A stretch of DNA of 64,000 nt from Panonychus citri (lineage: Eukaryota > Arthropoda > Arachnida > Trombidiformes > Tetranychidae). The notes below the pieces were generated by a model. It was not told the DNA's origin, did not search any database, and saw nothing but the letters and a program-made list of their open reading frames with translations. The stretch lies in assembly GCF_014898815.1 (NCBI RefSeq), contig NW_026515524.1:186001-250000 (forward strand), written 5' to 3'. The position numbers were made by a program, and so were the translations under genes. Of the stretch, positions 47,701 to 60,118 are shown piece after piece. How positions within the stretch are numbered: position 1 is the first letter of the stretch; each line of letters opens with the position of its first letter.

Positions 47701-50700
47701 TTTCAACTATTTTCATTCTATGATAGATTGATCATTGGAGGAGCTTTTCTAATCTATGTATCATCACAATGAATAACACCAACTTGCAACCATGATGATA
47801 ACATGAAGGTTCCAAAGGAATTTGGAACATGAGAAAGCTTTTTCAGTTTCCATGGTGCAAACAAATAAGAGAGTTAAATGAGTTAAGGTGATGAATTGTA
47901 AGTAACAAATACAAATTAATAGTCGAAGAAGAAGAGAAAAAAATTACTCTAATCATTATTGACTTGACTTGATTAGAGGTGAATATTTTTGTTGTTCTTC
48001 TTCCTGGTTTTATATTAAGATGAGCTTCTAACCAATTCAGTTAATCATTAACTGTTTTCCTTCATTTTGTAAACAACAATTGACTTATCCATTTGATTTA
48101 TGATTTATCCTTGTCTATTTATTAGACATTTTTCTCTCATTTCTTTTTCCTTATTATTATTTTATTATTATCATTCTCTTTCTCTTTCTCTCTCTCTCTC
48201 TCTCTCCCTAGATGCTGTTAGAATGCATTTGGAATCTGAACGAATATACCCAAGAATATGAAGAAGAAATCAGATTAACAGTTTCCTTTCAAATGAATGG
48301 TAACGAATAACTAACAGATTTTTATTTCTCATTCTTTTTCTTATTCTGGAGTTATCTTCATCACCTCATCATTTTGACCAATCCAAATGTTGATCATTTC
48401 TATTGTATTATATAAGCATTTGGATGTTACATCATTCATCTTGTAATAAGATAGATTAGCTTTTCGTAAAGATTTTCTTCACCAAGACAAGCTTCTTAAA
48501 AGGTAAAATCCAAGTGAATCTTATTCTAATACAAGGATAGATAAAGATAAGAAGGAAACTTGAAGTTACAAGTCTTCAGGATTTGTTATAAGATTTTTTT
48601 CTTCTTCTTATTGACACTTGGAAAATTTACTTTTCTCAGCTGATTTGTAAAAAGTATTTGATTGTTTAGTGTGAATCTCTCATCTACTTTTTTTTCAAAT
48701 GGGTTTGATAAAAAGTAACAATTACAACAAATTTAAACTAATCAGAATAATTAAATTTTCATTTATAGATTCGGTTGTATAACTTAATGAAAAAGTTTGA
48801 AGGGTGGACAGTGAGGACATTAATTATGGACGAAAACGATCAAATGTAAATTCTTACCGTTCTTATGGTGTCGAGTAAACTTTCAGCACTATGAGCTATC
48901 CTGCTGAGACTGGTTGAACTTAGACCGGAGGGAAGAGCCGTTGATCGACCTGTCGTTTGCCGTCTTATTGTCTCATAAATTGCTGATGTTGATGGAGCTC
49001 GAGGTATCCATTGTTTACACTCTTCTTGAGGGAGTCGACCACCACTCATGTGACGACGACCTTTTTAATTTAACGTATCAACAATTGCATATGAATATTT
49101 TGCAATTTACGTTGATTAGAAATTAGATTGTGATGATAATGATGATTTCCATGATGTAGGAGAGTAGAGAAAAGCGAAGAAGAAGATAAAATAACACAAA
49201 GGTGGAGAAGCAAAACAGAAGACAGGTATGGACAATAACGAAGAGGATGAAAAGAAAATTTATCACATTCACCGAATAATTTTGACAAAGTCCAGGTAAA
49301 CAGATGAAATTGTCAATAATAAACAACAGAGGAATGAGAAGACACCAAAGTAATGAGGAAGAAGAAGCAGATAAAGGATAAAAATGGAAAGGAAATGAAG
49401 AAAAAGTAAGTAAGAGAGAAAGAAAGAGAGAGAGAGAGAGAAAGTAAGAGAGAAAGAGAAAGAGAAAGAGTTAGGTTACATCATGAAAAAAGAAGATGAA
49501 GAAGATGATGATGATGAGTAGGTAAAGGATCACAAATGTATATTAACAGTTTAATGTAAATAATTAACTAAATCGTTGAGAGAAAGAGAGAGAGAAAAAA
49601 TAATAATAGGATAAGAAAGAGAGAAGATCAATATTGTCATGAAGTAGAAAGAAAAAAAGAAAGAGAAAAAAATTATATGTATAAGAAAGATCGTGAGAAA
49701 GAGATGATTATTTGATTATGGAAATTAGAATCGTCCAGTTCTTGGAACACAAGAGAAAAGGTTAACTACTTTGATTTAATTATTAAAGTGGTTAAACTGA
49801 TTTTATAACGGTGATGATCATTAAGATGATGACCACAGAAAAAAAAGATGATGATGATTAAATACACACACAAGACACGATTGCAAAAAGATGAAGAAGT
49901 AAAAGAAAATCAAGATTATCGGTTAATTTGATTATCAGGATAACATTAAATTGTATTAAACACATTAAGATGGAATAGCAATTTAAGTAATAAGATGTTT
50001 ACACTTACGTAAGAGTAGAGTGAGTTTAGAGTAGAAAATTTTATAGAAAATGGCGACCGGAAAAGTCGCCATTTTGTATTGACAAATTGTTCGAAAAATC
50101 GAAAGCATGAAATTCAATTTTTTGAGAACAATTTTAACATTCACTTATAGAATTAATTTGATTTGATCAAATTAACAGAGACAATTAACTTAAACATGAT
50201 TAAAACACAATTAAAAAAAGTAACTTTTGAGTGAGAAAGCAAGAGAACAAGTGAGAGAGCAAATGAGAGAGAAAAGAAAGTGAGAAATAAGAAAATGGCG
50301 GAAAATTGATTTCTCGATGTGTCAATGCAATGACACTTTTCCCCTTTCCCGGTCCGATGATGGTAAATGACCTCACTTTTCAGTTCTAACCCTGGGAAAG
50401 TGTTTTCTTGTTGATTTAATTATTATTTTCTCATTTCTATTAATTATTATAATAATAACATTACCTTTGTTTCAATTGTTTCTGATCCTTTTTTAGTTAA
50501 TCAACAATTAGCTTGTTGATCGTCATTTCTACTGATTAACTCTTTCTTTTGACTAATTGTTTGTGTGTTCCGTTCAATTTACAGGATCATCATCTCTATC
50601 GATTTATCTATTGATTAATCAACAATCAACAATCACCAAATAACCAGAACAATTTACATATAAATTGGAAAGCGAGAAGATTTTGAAACAATTCTAATTG

Positions 50701-53700
50701 TCAAAGTGATTGATTTTCTTGTTGTTCATGTTGATGAGACTAAGATGATGCACAACAATTAAAACACACTGAAAGTGGATTAAAACTCGAGAAAGGATAA
50801 AATTGTGATGATGGATTAAAAGAACAACGAAAACATGGAATTAAAAAGACAAATGGAACATTTAATCCAATTTGATGGTAACAATTAAAAGAGAAAAACA
50901 AAAGACTAACAACAATTAAAAGGTAAGAACACAGATGATGATGGAAAATAGAGAGAAGAAGAATAAGAGAAAAGAACAAAATTGTTCTTCAAATAGATTG
51001 ATTGTCATTTTCTCTTCATCTTTTCAAAAAAGAAAGAGAAATAGACAGAGAAAAGAGAAGAAAATTGTTCTTTTCTCTTTTTTTTCTATGTTATTTGATT
51101 AATATTCTCTTTTTGTTATCGAATTAATTGTTTACAATTTAATTCTCTATCTAACTTGTTACATTCATTTGGCGATTAAACTAATTTTTCTCTCTCTCTT
51201 TTATTACTTATTAGATTCTAATAGACGATCGTTAAATGTCAATGGTCCTCAATTAATTGCTTAATATTGATCACAATTTAATTTTCTTTTTTTTATAATG
51301 CTGATTGTTGTTTACAGTTATCATTGTGTAATCAACAATTGTCCAGTACATAGTTTGTAATCATAAAGAGCAGCTTATCGTGATAATAATCATTTTGATG
51401 GTCATCATCATGTTAATCATCTGTAAACATTTACTTTGATTAACTTTGTTATGGAAAAATATTTTCGTCAATCATAATGATTATAAAATCATTTCTTCAT
51501 CTTTACTGTGAAAGAGGTATTGTCATCATCTTCAAATGTTTATCTTGACAATTTACCAAATTACAAGTTCTAATTCACTGTTAACTATTAACCTTGATAC
51601 CTTAATTGTTGGATTGGATTGTGTTGCTGATGGTTAATCTTGTCTCCATCAAATCAATTAATAAGCTTATTCATTTATCACCATCAAAATGATGATCGTT
51701 TTTTATTTTCTTCTTCTCCATCATCATAATTATCATCATTTACCTTTGGATTGTTATTTTTTTTTCTTCTTCATCTTCCTGTTATTCATCATTTCCAAAT
51801 GGACATCATCATAAATCACTTTTCAAACATTTGTCATCAAATGCTGATTATCATTATCATGGAAACAACAATCTACATGGTTACAGTTACAATCTCAGGT
51901 GAAACAAAAATGAACGGACATTTAATTGTAAATGATGATTTAGGTTAAATCAATTTAATTTACATCTGATCCTCCTCTGTTCCCATATGATTTTTAATAG
52001 TAACTTTATCATTCACTAATGATAATAACATAGTTTTTTTTTCATTATTATATCCCTGATTGTTACAATGAATCAAACTATTACATTATTTACCAGTTTG
52101 TGTGTGTATCCCCTGAATCTTTATTGATCATGAGATACTTTTTCCATAATCATTACTTAATATTAACTTTCTACTATTAATAATATACTAATGATAAACT
52201 ATTCTTTTTAATCATCATTCTGTTTAGACTTTTAGCCCCTTAAGCCTCCAAGAAGATCATCATGATGACAATTCATGGTAAACTAATGAGAAGAAAACTT
52301 TTTCTGTTTTTCTTTTTCTTTACTATTCAATTCAATGGAAAATCATCAAATGTTTAATATGAAAATAATTTTTCGATTCTTTTTGTTCTCTCTCTCTCTC
52401 TCTCTCTTAGAAAAATAATAATTCGTGATGACTGGTGAACCAGAAAAAAGGACATTCAAGAGACAGATCAATACGAAGATGAAAAAGAAAACATGAATTG
52501 AACAAATTCAATAATAGATTGATGATAAATAAGAAAAATGAACGAGAGTAAACATGATAGATTCTAAGGTAAACTAGTGACACTTTCGATGACACACATT
52601 AACCTTTTCTCATCTTTCTATTGTTTTTCTTTTCTAAGGTTTCGATTATCAAAAATGAAACAAAATGGAACGAAAAAAAGAAAATGAAGGAAAGATAAAG
52701 AGAATCAGAGAGGTGACGGGATTGTGCCGTTTTCGATGGACATAAAAGCTTACCCAATGAACGTTTTGTCCGATAATTTTCTGGTAATTCGGGAGCCGAT
52801 AATGCACCATCACTGTCTTCATCATAAGCTGAATTGTAGGCGGGATTTTTACGCTCAAACCGAACAGATTGACCACCACGTTGCCCTCGTCGATTTTGTG
52901 AACTTGAACGATTGTAGCGATAATTTCCTGATGCAAGTCCAGATGCACTTTGACGAGGAAGTGAACTACTCTTCCATTGGTAACCCTCTCTTGATGGTGT
53001 ACCACTATCACTATATCGACCTGGAGGTAAACCTGGAGGTTTATGTCGCCAATGAAGCGGATGTGAACCCGTTATACCTCCAACCTCAGTATCTGAAACA
53101 CTTCCATCGGTTGCTGATGGATGTTGACCTCGTCTACGAAGTATACTTGACAATCCTTGGGTAGAAAGTGAAGATCTTATATCGTTTACACCTTTACCAT
53201 ATGACACTAAACTATGATAATCGGCTGAAGTCATTGGTCGACCAACAGTTCTACTTCTTGGTCTCATATAATGTTCTTGATTATATTCTCGACTTAATGG
53301 ACTTATATTATTATCACTTTCGGTTCTAAGTAGACGAATGTTACGCCGAAGTGAACCTGTGCCCACTCCAGCGTAATCACTTTCACCTAAAAAACGATTC
53401 CCTTGACGATTTGGTGAACTTCTTTCCATAAAAGATCGACTCATTATCTGTGAGCGACTCGGTGTTGAAGGTAATCCCCCTCGAGGTAAACTTGCATAAG
53501 GTACATCAGAATTGTAACCAGAGTAAATTTGATTTAAACTATCCATTGTTCTAGGAAACCTTTGACCAACAAGTGGACTATTAACTGTCGCCATACCAGG
53601 GATACTAGAACCTGGTAAACCAGGAAATGGAGGTTTACGAGATAATGTACCAGAAACTGACCAAGAGTCACCTGGTCGTGCACTAGGAGGCCGAGGGGCA

Positions 53701-55692
53701 AGTCTAACATAACCATAAGGTGATTCTGAATAAGCATCACTATCATGTTGAAGATAACCACCCATTGGTTGTAAAGGTAAATCAGCTCCAGGTAAACCTT
53801 GTAATCGATCAGTTAAAAGATGATGACCATTATCATCATCACGATTAGAACTTAAATCATCGGTACCATATTCTTCATCACCAAACTCCTTTTTCAACAC
53901 AACAACCGGAGGTTGGCGATACTCTTCACCTTCATATAATCTTCTATTACCCATCATTAAACTTCCCCCTGGACCGGTGACCAAAGGTCCACCCAGACGA
54001 CTTGCCCTTGAACGAATGGTTAAAACTAATCGCCTTGGTATGGACATAATGATAACAACATCATCCAAAGACATACGACGAACATCAACTAGATTAACAG
54101 CTAAAATTTCATCGCCCACCTTAAGTAGGCCACTATTGTACACAGAACTTTCTAAGGCAATTCTTGATATGAAAACACCATCAGAGCAACGGAATCCATC
54201 ACCCTCACGAATATAAAGTCCTAATGTTTGTCCGGGTCTTTTAACTATTTCAACAAACTGTACACTGGTTGACCCATCCATTGATGTACTTGGTTCAAGA
54301 TATTTTCTTGCCACTTCAGCTCCCGCTTTACCAAGACTTCGAGGATCTAATAGTCTAATTAACATTTCACCGCGTTTCTCAGCGGCCTCCATATGAGCCG
54401 CTGTTGTTGCATCGTATTCCCTTTCAACTGCCTCAATTTGACGGAATATCTCTGAGGTAATACCACTAACCTTTCGGAAATCACCCTGAATCACCATATC
54501 CGGATGACGAGAGCCCTCAGTATCTCCAGAATGAAAAGAATAAGCTGAAACCGGAAAATGAACTGCTCGTCGTAAAGGTGGACCACCGATTAATGTACCC
54601 GTTGACAAATCCATTGGATCTTGATAGATGGGGAAATTTGGATGAGTAATATAACGAGCTCCAAGGCCGCCACCTTCACCGACAATCCGTTGATTTGGAC
54701 CTCGAGCATCCTGAAAGAATCATAATCGTCAAAAAAAAACGATAAAAATTAATTTTCATAAAAAAATGATTTCAAACTTTTTCAATTCTATATTTCAACT
54801 CATCAGAGAGATACAACAATCTTTCAAAAAAGAGTCAAAGGTCATCATATTTAGCTGACCGGTACCAAGGTGCGGATATTTCAATGGTTGAACCTGTATC
54901 TGATTTATGTGTAATTACATATTGAAAATGATTGAATTCAAATGACACCTTGTTGTTTGCGCAGAAGAGGAAATATGAGCCTCCCTGTAAGTTATTTTTC
55001 TAACTCCCTGTAATTGTCAAATTGATGCTTGACTGTGGAAAGGTGAAAATATTGAAGAGAAAGAGAAATCTAATTGAAATGAATCTTCACTTTCTTTTTT
55101 TTTCCTCTTCTCTTTAAGGGACAATCGAACTCTCTACACCTTTACCACCATAGATAATTCTGAAAACATACAAAAGATAAATGGTTGGATAACATTTCAG
55201 GAGAAATCGGAATAAAGAGGAAGATAATAATTCTTGGGAAGAAAAGACAAGAGAGTAAAAAGGAAGAAAGAACAAGAAGGAAAATCGAAAGAGGCAGTAA
55301 CACCAATGGAAGAAGAAAAAAGGAAAGGCCAAATCGCATGCAGAAATTATGAATGAACAAACGAAAAAGAAATTTAATTGTCATGCAAATCAACTAATTC
55401 TATTGAGAATTAGAGAGAGAAAGAGAAGGAGGTTAAATTGTTTAATTGTTGATATGAAAAAAAGTTGAAAAGGATACGAATAGAGTTGAATGAGAAAAAG
55501 GAGAAACCCAAAAATTAGGACATGAAAATATTGGACTTAATTGTTCACATCGATTGGATTCATCAACCGGATAAAGTTGAATCACCATCGAAGATGATCA
55601 AGTAAAGGTAATCAGACTAATTTAAATTGTTTCGAGGATTGAAAGTTAATTTAATTTACTATTCTTACCTTTTTACGTCCACAGCACAACAT
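40520..55692 (-). CDS. syd-1: SYD-1 synapse-assembly RhoGAP (PDZ-C2-RhoGAP)
   Basis: Presynaptic active-zone organiser (Drosophila Syd-1/RhoGAP100F, C. elegans SYD-1). Coding exons: 55669-55692, 52754-54710, 48858-49060, 46216-47440, 41155-41315, 40881-41067, 40520-40596; total 3834 nt, 1277 aa, all phases consistent. It starts MLCCGRKK, a Cys-rich start that could be palmitoylated. The PDZ domain is at about 158-245 (EIVKRPGQTLGLYIREGDG), followed by a long Ser/Arg/Pro-rich region, a C2 domain at about 920-1036 (LWIHLLAGRGLRS), and RhoGAP at about 1076-1240 with an arginine finger in GIYRLCG and KDYIRELPEPLFT. The finger suggests an active GAP, unlike some SYD-1 proteins. The RhoGAP domain is split by a 4.9-kb intron that contains the CPEB gene. 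The frame ends at TAA 40520-40522 after SNQGGG; a longer C-terminus is possible. Confidence 0.94.
41316..46215 (-). other. SYD-1 intron that hosts the CPEB gene
   Basis: Donor A/GTAAGTGG at 46215 side, acceptor TAACCAG at 41316 side. The junction joins DINVITS to LLKDYIRELPEP, the continuous RhoGAP sequence, so the intron is real. Apart from CPEB (42010-43964) and its UTRs, it has GA runs (41693-41715, 44345-44375) and AT-rich DNA. Confidence 0.92.
42010..43964 (-). CDS. CPEB1: Cytoplasmic polyadenylation element-binding protein (Orb/CPEB1 type)
   Basis: RNA-binding regulator of poly(A) tail length and translation in germline and neurons. Coding exons 42258-43964 and 42010-42186 (acceptor TTTTAG, phase 0) give 627 aa. 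The start used is the first ATG in frame (MTENIDHGG); the frame is open a little further upstream without ATG, so an upstream coding exon is possible. The N-terminal 380 residues are Ser/Asn/Gly-rich. RRM1 starts at KVFLGGTPYDLTDEELIQFF; RRM2 has TVFVGNLHGMMTAEALAKI and DVDKHKYPIGSGRISF. Exon 2 supplies the CPEB zinc-binding domain (CDPYLENLACSLC, CRTCSHYFCEPCW). DKHKYPIGSGR and the HGMM box match CPEB1/Orb, not CPEB2-4. It lies wholly inside a SYD-1 intron on the same strand. Confidence 0.96.
47441..48857 (-). other. Intron of SYD-1
   Basis: 1.4 kb, GTAAGA to TCGTCAG. A CT microsatellite lies at 48185-48207. No other feature was recognised. Confidence 0.85.
50009..50046 (-). other. Candidate non-coding alternative first exon of SYD-1
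   Basis: On the minus strand the bases just past the YY1-like repeat run about 38 bases to CTCTTAC/GTAAGTG, a full-consensus donor at 50009. Splicing to the exon at 49060 would place the in-frame ATG at 49047-49049 (MSGGRLPQEE) as the start of a PDZ-less isoform. Confidence 0.4.
50047..50075. promoter_or_regulatory. Inverted YY1/Pho-like motif, possible internal SYD-1 promoter
   Basis: AAAATGGCGAC (50047-50057) and GTCGCCATTTT (50065-50075) form a perfect 11-bp inverted repeat with a 7-base spacer. AAnATGGC is the YY1/Pleiohomeotic core, often placed at transcription starts. A further AAAATGGCG lies at 50292-50300. Confidence 0.5.
54711..55668 (-). other. First coding intron of SYD-1
   Basis: GTAAGA after the 8-codon first exon to CTTTCAG. 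AT-rich, nothing else seen. Confidence 0.85.
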
Positions 55693-56596
55693 TTTGGTAT
55701 CAGTGATATGTTTAACTTTCCTTTGGATTAATAATACTCTATGGATTGGAATCGATGAGGATGAAAATTTTGGTCTCTCTGGTGGGTTTTTATGGGTCGG
55801 GAATGATTCAAGTTTTGATGATGATGATGGTGATGATAATAGAAACAGAAAAGGCAGTGATATCATGTGGTATTTAAATCACAATCTAAATCATCTTGGA
55901 ATCATCATCCGAGGCTTCCTAATACAAAATCCTAAAAGTAACTGTAAAAAGGGAAAAGTGGTTAACTTTAACACACCGACTCAAACTGATATTCTTCTCC
56001 TGAGTTTTTTCCTCTCTCTCTTTCAACCAAAAGGAACCAGAGTTTTAACCAGAAAAAATAGATAAGCATAAATAGTCCGACTCGACAATTCGATGATCAG
56101 TTTTTGTTTGTTTCTTTCTTTTTCTGGTTCAACAATTCACTCTTTGGAAATTCACTTCATAATTTCTAATCTTTTAAGACAATTACTTGTTCTCCAAAAT
56201 CGAAATTTGATATTTATTTGATTGTTTATATTTTCTACATGAAAACGATTCGAGTTATTAACATCAATCCAAATTGATTCCCTTTAATTGTTGGAATTTA
56301 CCCGTAACCATGGAAACCCGGACGCGGTTTTTTCCTTCTCCTTCTCGGTAATGTGATTACGGTTATTGAACAGATGATTTGATTTTGTTTATTTTCATTT
56401 TCTAAAAATTAAGTTAATTAATTTGATTCCATTGTTTTTCCATCGATTTCTTAATTAATTTTCTAGTATTTTAAACGTTCTGGTTGTTTGGTTTCCTTTG
56501 GTTTGGATTTCTTTTCCGTGGTAAATCTTAATTCATCTCGGTGTTAATTCATTTAACTGGTAATTGGATTTTGCTTTTCAATTGGTAACCAAAAAA
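55693..56596. promoter_or_regulatory. Shared head-to-head region of SYD-1 and syntaxin-18
   Basis: 900 bp between the two divergent start codons, including both 5' UTRs. GTAACCATGGAAAC at 56304-56317 closely matches the RFX X-box, followed at once by the GC-rich word CCGGACGCGG in otherwise AT-rich DNA. This is a likely promoter core for one or both genes. Confidence 0.5.
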
Positions 56597-58075
56597 ATGT
56601 CGGTTGATTTAAGTGACGTGTTTGAACAGAAACTTCATTCTGTTAAATACAATGATAGAAACTCATCATCATCTGTTAATTCATCGAATGATCCTCTTGG
56701 CTCATTATTGGCTTCTCTTTCATCTAAAAACTCATCGTCCAAAAATAGTAAACAATTTAAGGAACTAAGTTCTCGGGCTAAGAGTTTAGTTGAAACTATT
56801 GCTGCCATGAAAAGATTTCTCATCAAAAGAAGACGGGATTATATCGACATGTTGTAAGTTTCAATCGATTACAATTAATCTATCGCTTATCCAACCTTCT
56901 AACTGTAGTTCTTTAGTGTAAATTGTCTGGAATTTATTGTTAAACAAAAACACCAATCACCTCAATTGAATATTTTACAACATGTAACATTCAAAACACT
57001 TGAGAATTGATAACACCCATTTTCTTGTTTTCTAATCTTAAACCTTATCTAATTTCTTTTAATTTCTTCTCTATCTTGAGTAGTAGTTCTCTATCTAATC
57101 GGGCATCAACCATGAGTGACATGGAAAGAGATCAAATCGATCAGGATATGGTTGAATCGATGAAAGTCTGTCAATCTAAGATTGAATCACTCAAAGCTGA
57201 AAGTAAGTTGAGCAAAATTCATTCTAATTGTTAATTGTTAAACTAACAACATTTTCAATCTTTTTTTTTTAAATTGTTCGTAGTGCAAAAGAAAGGGACC
57301 AAGTTAAGTGTACAAAGACGTGACATCATGACTGCAATAATCGAATCCATTGAAACTTATCTAAAAGTCGTTTGTGATCTATTTTCTGACCTTCGAGCCT
57401 TCAGAATCAGACGAATCACCGATAAACAAAAACTCGCTCGATTAGATCGTGATTTGTTCAACAAAGAACCTTGTCCAGATGAGTTTATCTATTCTCGTGA
57501 CGCCGATGATGATGACGAAGATAATTTCAACGATTTAATCAAAAACGATCCTCTCGCACCCTTGAAACGAAATTTAACTTCCAATTTTGATAATGATTAT
57601 AATGATTTATCTCCTCAACAATTAAGTGATTTCTCCAAAGAGGAGCTACAATTATTTGAGAACGAAAATTCCCAACTTTTTGCCGACATTAATTTACTAG
57701 AATCCGAAACCAAGTAAGTGATTTATTTCTGTTTATTTCGAAATTTAGTCTCTTAAAACAATCGTTTATCCTTTAATTTCATTTTCATATTTTCATATTT
57801 TCTTATTCTATTTCATTTTTCTCTCCAGATCAATTGAAGGAAATGTTTTCGAAATTGCTCAATTACATAAAACTTTTCAACAAAATTTCCTCCAACAAGA
57901 TGAAGAGATTCAAAGAGTCCATGGTACAGCGGTGGAAACCTCGTCTAACATCAGAGTGGGAAACGAAGAGCTTAGATCAGCCATTAAGAATAAAGGACAG
58001 CTTCGAATTTGGATTCTATTCTTTAACATCGTTCTCTCTTTTACTCTTTTCTTCCTTGATTGGTACAATCCTTGA
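56597..58075 (+). CDS. Stx18: Syntaxin-18, ER Qa-SNARE
   Basis: t-SNARE for Golgi-to-ER retrograde transport, working with Sec20/BNIP1, Use1 and the NRZ tether. Coding exons 56597-56853, 57081-57202, 57284-57713, 57829-58075; total 1056 nt, 351 aa. It starts MSVDLSDVFEQKL. Conserved blocks: SSRAKSLVETIAAMKRFLI, MSDMERDQIDQD, VQRRDIMTAIIESIETYLKVV, LSDFSKEELQLFENEN, and a SNARE helix with the Qa glutamine region (LHKTFQQNFLQQDEEIQRVH, GNEELRSAIKN). The C-terminal anchor IWILFFNIVLSFTLFFLDWYNP ends one residue before the stop, as in the human protein. The acceptor of exon 2 could be three bases later (AGTAG). A GA run follows the stop. Confidence 0.96.
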
Positions 58076-59184
58076 GAGAGAGAGAGAATGGAATCAGTCC
58101 TTGATATCTATTAACACACTTGGAAATTTATCTCTCGGCTAATTGTGATAATCTAATCTAATTCTTGGTTATATAATAACCGATTGAATCTCAATTGTAG
58201 ATTTAAACAAACACACACCAAGAAGCAAATTCAGTCAAAATCGGAGAGAATTTATTTTATTTGGAAGTTTATTTTCTAAACCCTAATCAAACATCATCAC
58301 AACCCTTTCGCTGATGTATTAATAACAATTAATTGATCAACTTTTATTCACAATTGTTAATTTTCTAGACTTTCCTACAAACAAACCTGATTCAATTGAT
58401 TGGCTCCAACTTTTGATTTAATGATTGAACCTGTCAAACTTGTTTAAAAACCAAAATGATTTTGATTTCAATTCCAATCAATTATCTGGACTACTTCAAA
58501 ATCTGTGATAAAATCAATCAGATGGCCAATCAAGAAATCAATTCTTATGTTATTTGATTAATTTATAAAGTTGCAAGTTAATTACAATCAACACTCTCGT
58601 GGTCGGTGATCATTCAATGATCTTTGGCAATTAAAATCATTGATTAACAAATGAGTTTATTTAACTTAATTAAACCGGTTATCTTCAAGTATAATCAATA
58701 ATCAACAAGATTGGGAGTTCCCGGGCTAATGATTTTTAAACATCATCAATAATATTAATCACTACAATTTGATAACAATCTAATGACGTTAATCATCAAC
58801 AATTATAATATAAATTAAGTGAAAGTTATACTATCAAGTAAACAAAAAATTTATCTGAACAATTGATCAATCAAATCAATTACAAATTGAAACAAAATTA
58901 ACCAAAAATCATTTTGAAACTTTTATAAATTGTTTTCACGTTCATTGCAATTGAAATAATTTACAATTTGTTTAAATTCAATTGTAAAAAAAATAATTTA
59001 TTTTGTTTAACTCTAATAATCAAATCAGTTATTTACAGTTTAGTTAAATTCAGTTAATCAAATTGTTACTAAAAAAGTGATGATAATGTTGATCCAAAGT
59101 GATGATTATTATATTAATAGTTATTGAATAAGTTTCTGTTTTGTATGTATTGTTGATTGTGATGATAATTAACTCGATGATGAT
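58076..59184. other. Convergent 3' flanks of syntaxin-18 and the ML gene
   Basis: AT-rich 1.1 kb between two genes that converge. It should hold both 3' UTRs. No further feature was supported. Confidence 0.6.
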
Positions 59185-60118
59185 TTAATTGTAAACCACT
59201 TGGACTGGAAGTCGATAGCAAATAATCATTTTCCCTGGATGTTTCATCCAATTAGTTTTCTGTAGTCTTGTTAATCGTTTAGATGTAATTGTTTCCCTGA
59301 CTATGAATCGAACCTCCAATGCGATCTATCAACAATTAACGAAATGATTAAGTGATTATCGAACTAATTAAGATTAATTTAATCATTAAAACTTACCTTT
59401 GGAACTGCAGCAGGAACAACAAATGATAAATTCATTCGGTAAGGTTGATCTTTTTTAATTCCTTCTGATGGACAGGAAGTAGAATTGATAAATTTACAAG
59501 CATCTTCCGGTTTCTCGTAAGACAATTCCAATGGTTTACCACCGGGACCACCTTTAGGATCTAAAATGGCGTAAATTGCTTGTTCAATTTTACCGAAACC
59601 TTCCTTAGCCACTAATTAATTAATTAATTAAAGAGAAACAATTAGAAATGAGAGATTCAAATTTAATTAAAGACTTTGATGATCAATCAAATTAACTAAT
59701 TTTCTTGATTAAAAGTTTTGTTTTCATATTTTTACTTCCTCATTGATAATTTTTGTTATTATTATTATTGTTAATGGACAATCAATTGATTGTCCATTAC
59801 TGGTGATTAAATTGATTAATTGATTTACTTACCGAAAATGAAATCAACTTTCATTTCCTTTCCTGGTGTCGCTTGCCAATAAGTTTCATTTGAATTGTTG
59901 TAAGAAACGATACTAATTAACTGAGAGAATTGATCAACTTTTTCACCTATTGTGAAACAATTAGAAAACAATTAACAATCAATAAATTGGTTCGAATTAA
60001 ATTAGTTGAATAGAATTAAACTTCGATCACTGTTACACTTACATGGTTTTCTCGGAGGTTCAAATCCATAAACTGTTGCAATTAGTGAAATAAAGGTAAC
60101 AATTAACAAGAAATTCAT
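59185..60118 (-). CDS. ML-domain secreted lipid-binding protein (NPC2/MD-2-like)
   Basis: Small secreted protein of the ML family (NPC2, MD-2, mite group 2 allergens), which bind sterols or other lipids in a beta-sandwich pocket. Exons 60043-60118, 59833-59946, 59397-59611 and 59185-59259 sum to 480 nt, 159 aa, with consistent phases. The signal peptide is MNFLLIVTFISLIATVYG. Body motifs: GKEMKVDFIF, then KFINSTSCPSEGIKKDQPY with two cysteines, FVVPAAVPK, and the last strand ICYRLPVQVVYN. This closely follows the C-terminal W-x-L...C-W-x-(I/L)-P-(V/I)-(Q/R)-(I/V) pattern of NPC2. The cysteine set and length (about 140 residues mature) fit. It could act in sterol handling, immunity or chemosensation; sequence alone does not decide. 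Confidence 0.92.

Larger units (their letters stand above)
49061..52753 (-). other. Large SYD-1 intron with possible internal promoter
   Basis: 3.7 kb, GTAAGC to TTAAAAAG. It is rich in GA repeats in 49400-49700. A candidate alternative first exon lies at 50009 to about 50046, next to an inverted YY1-like motif (listed separately). I saw no coding sequence. Confidence 0.75.
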
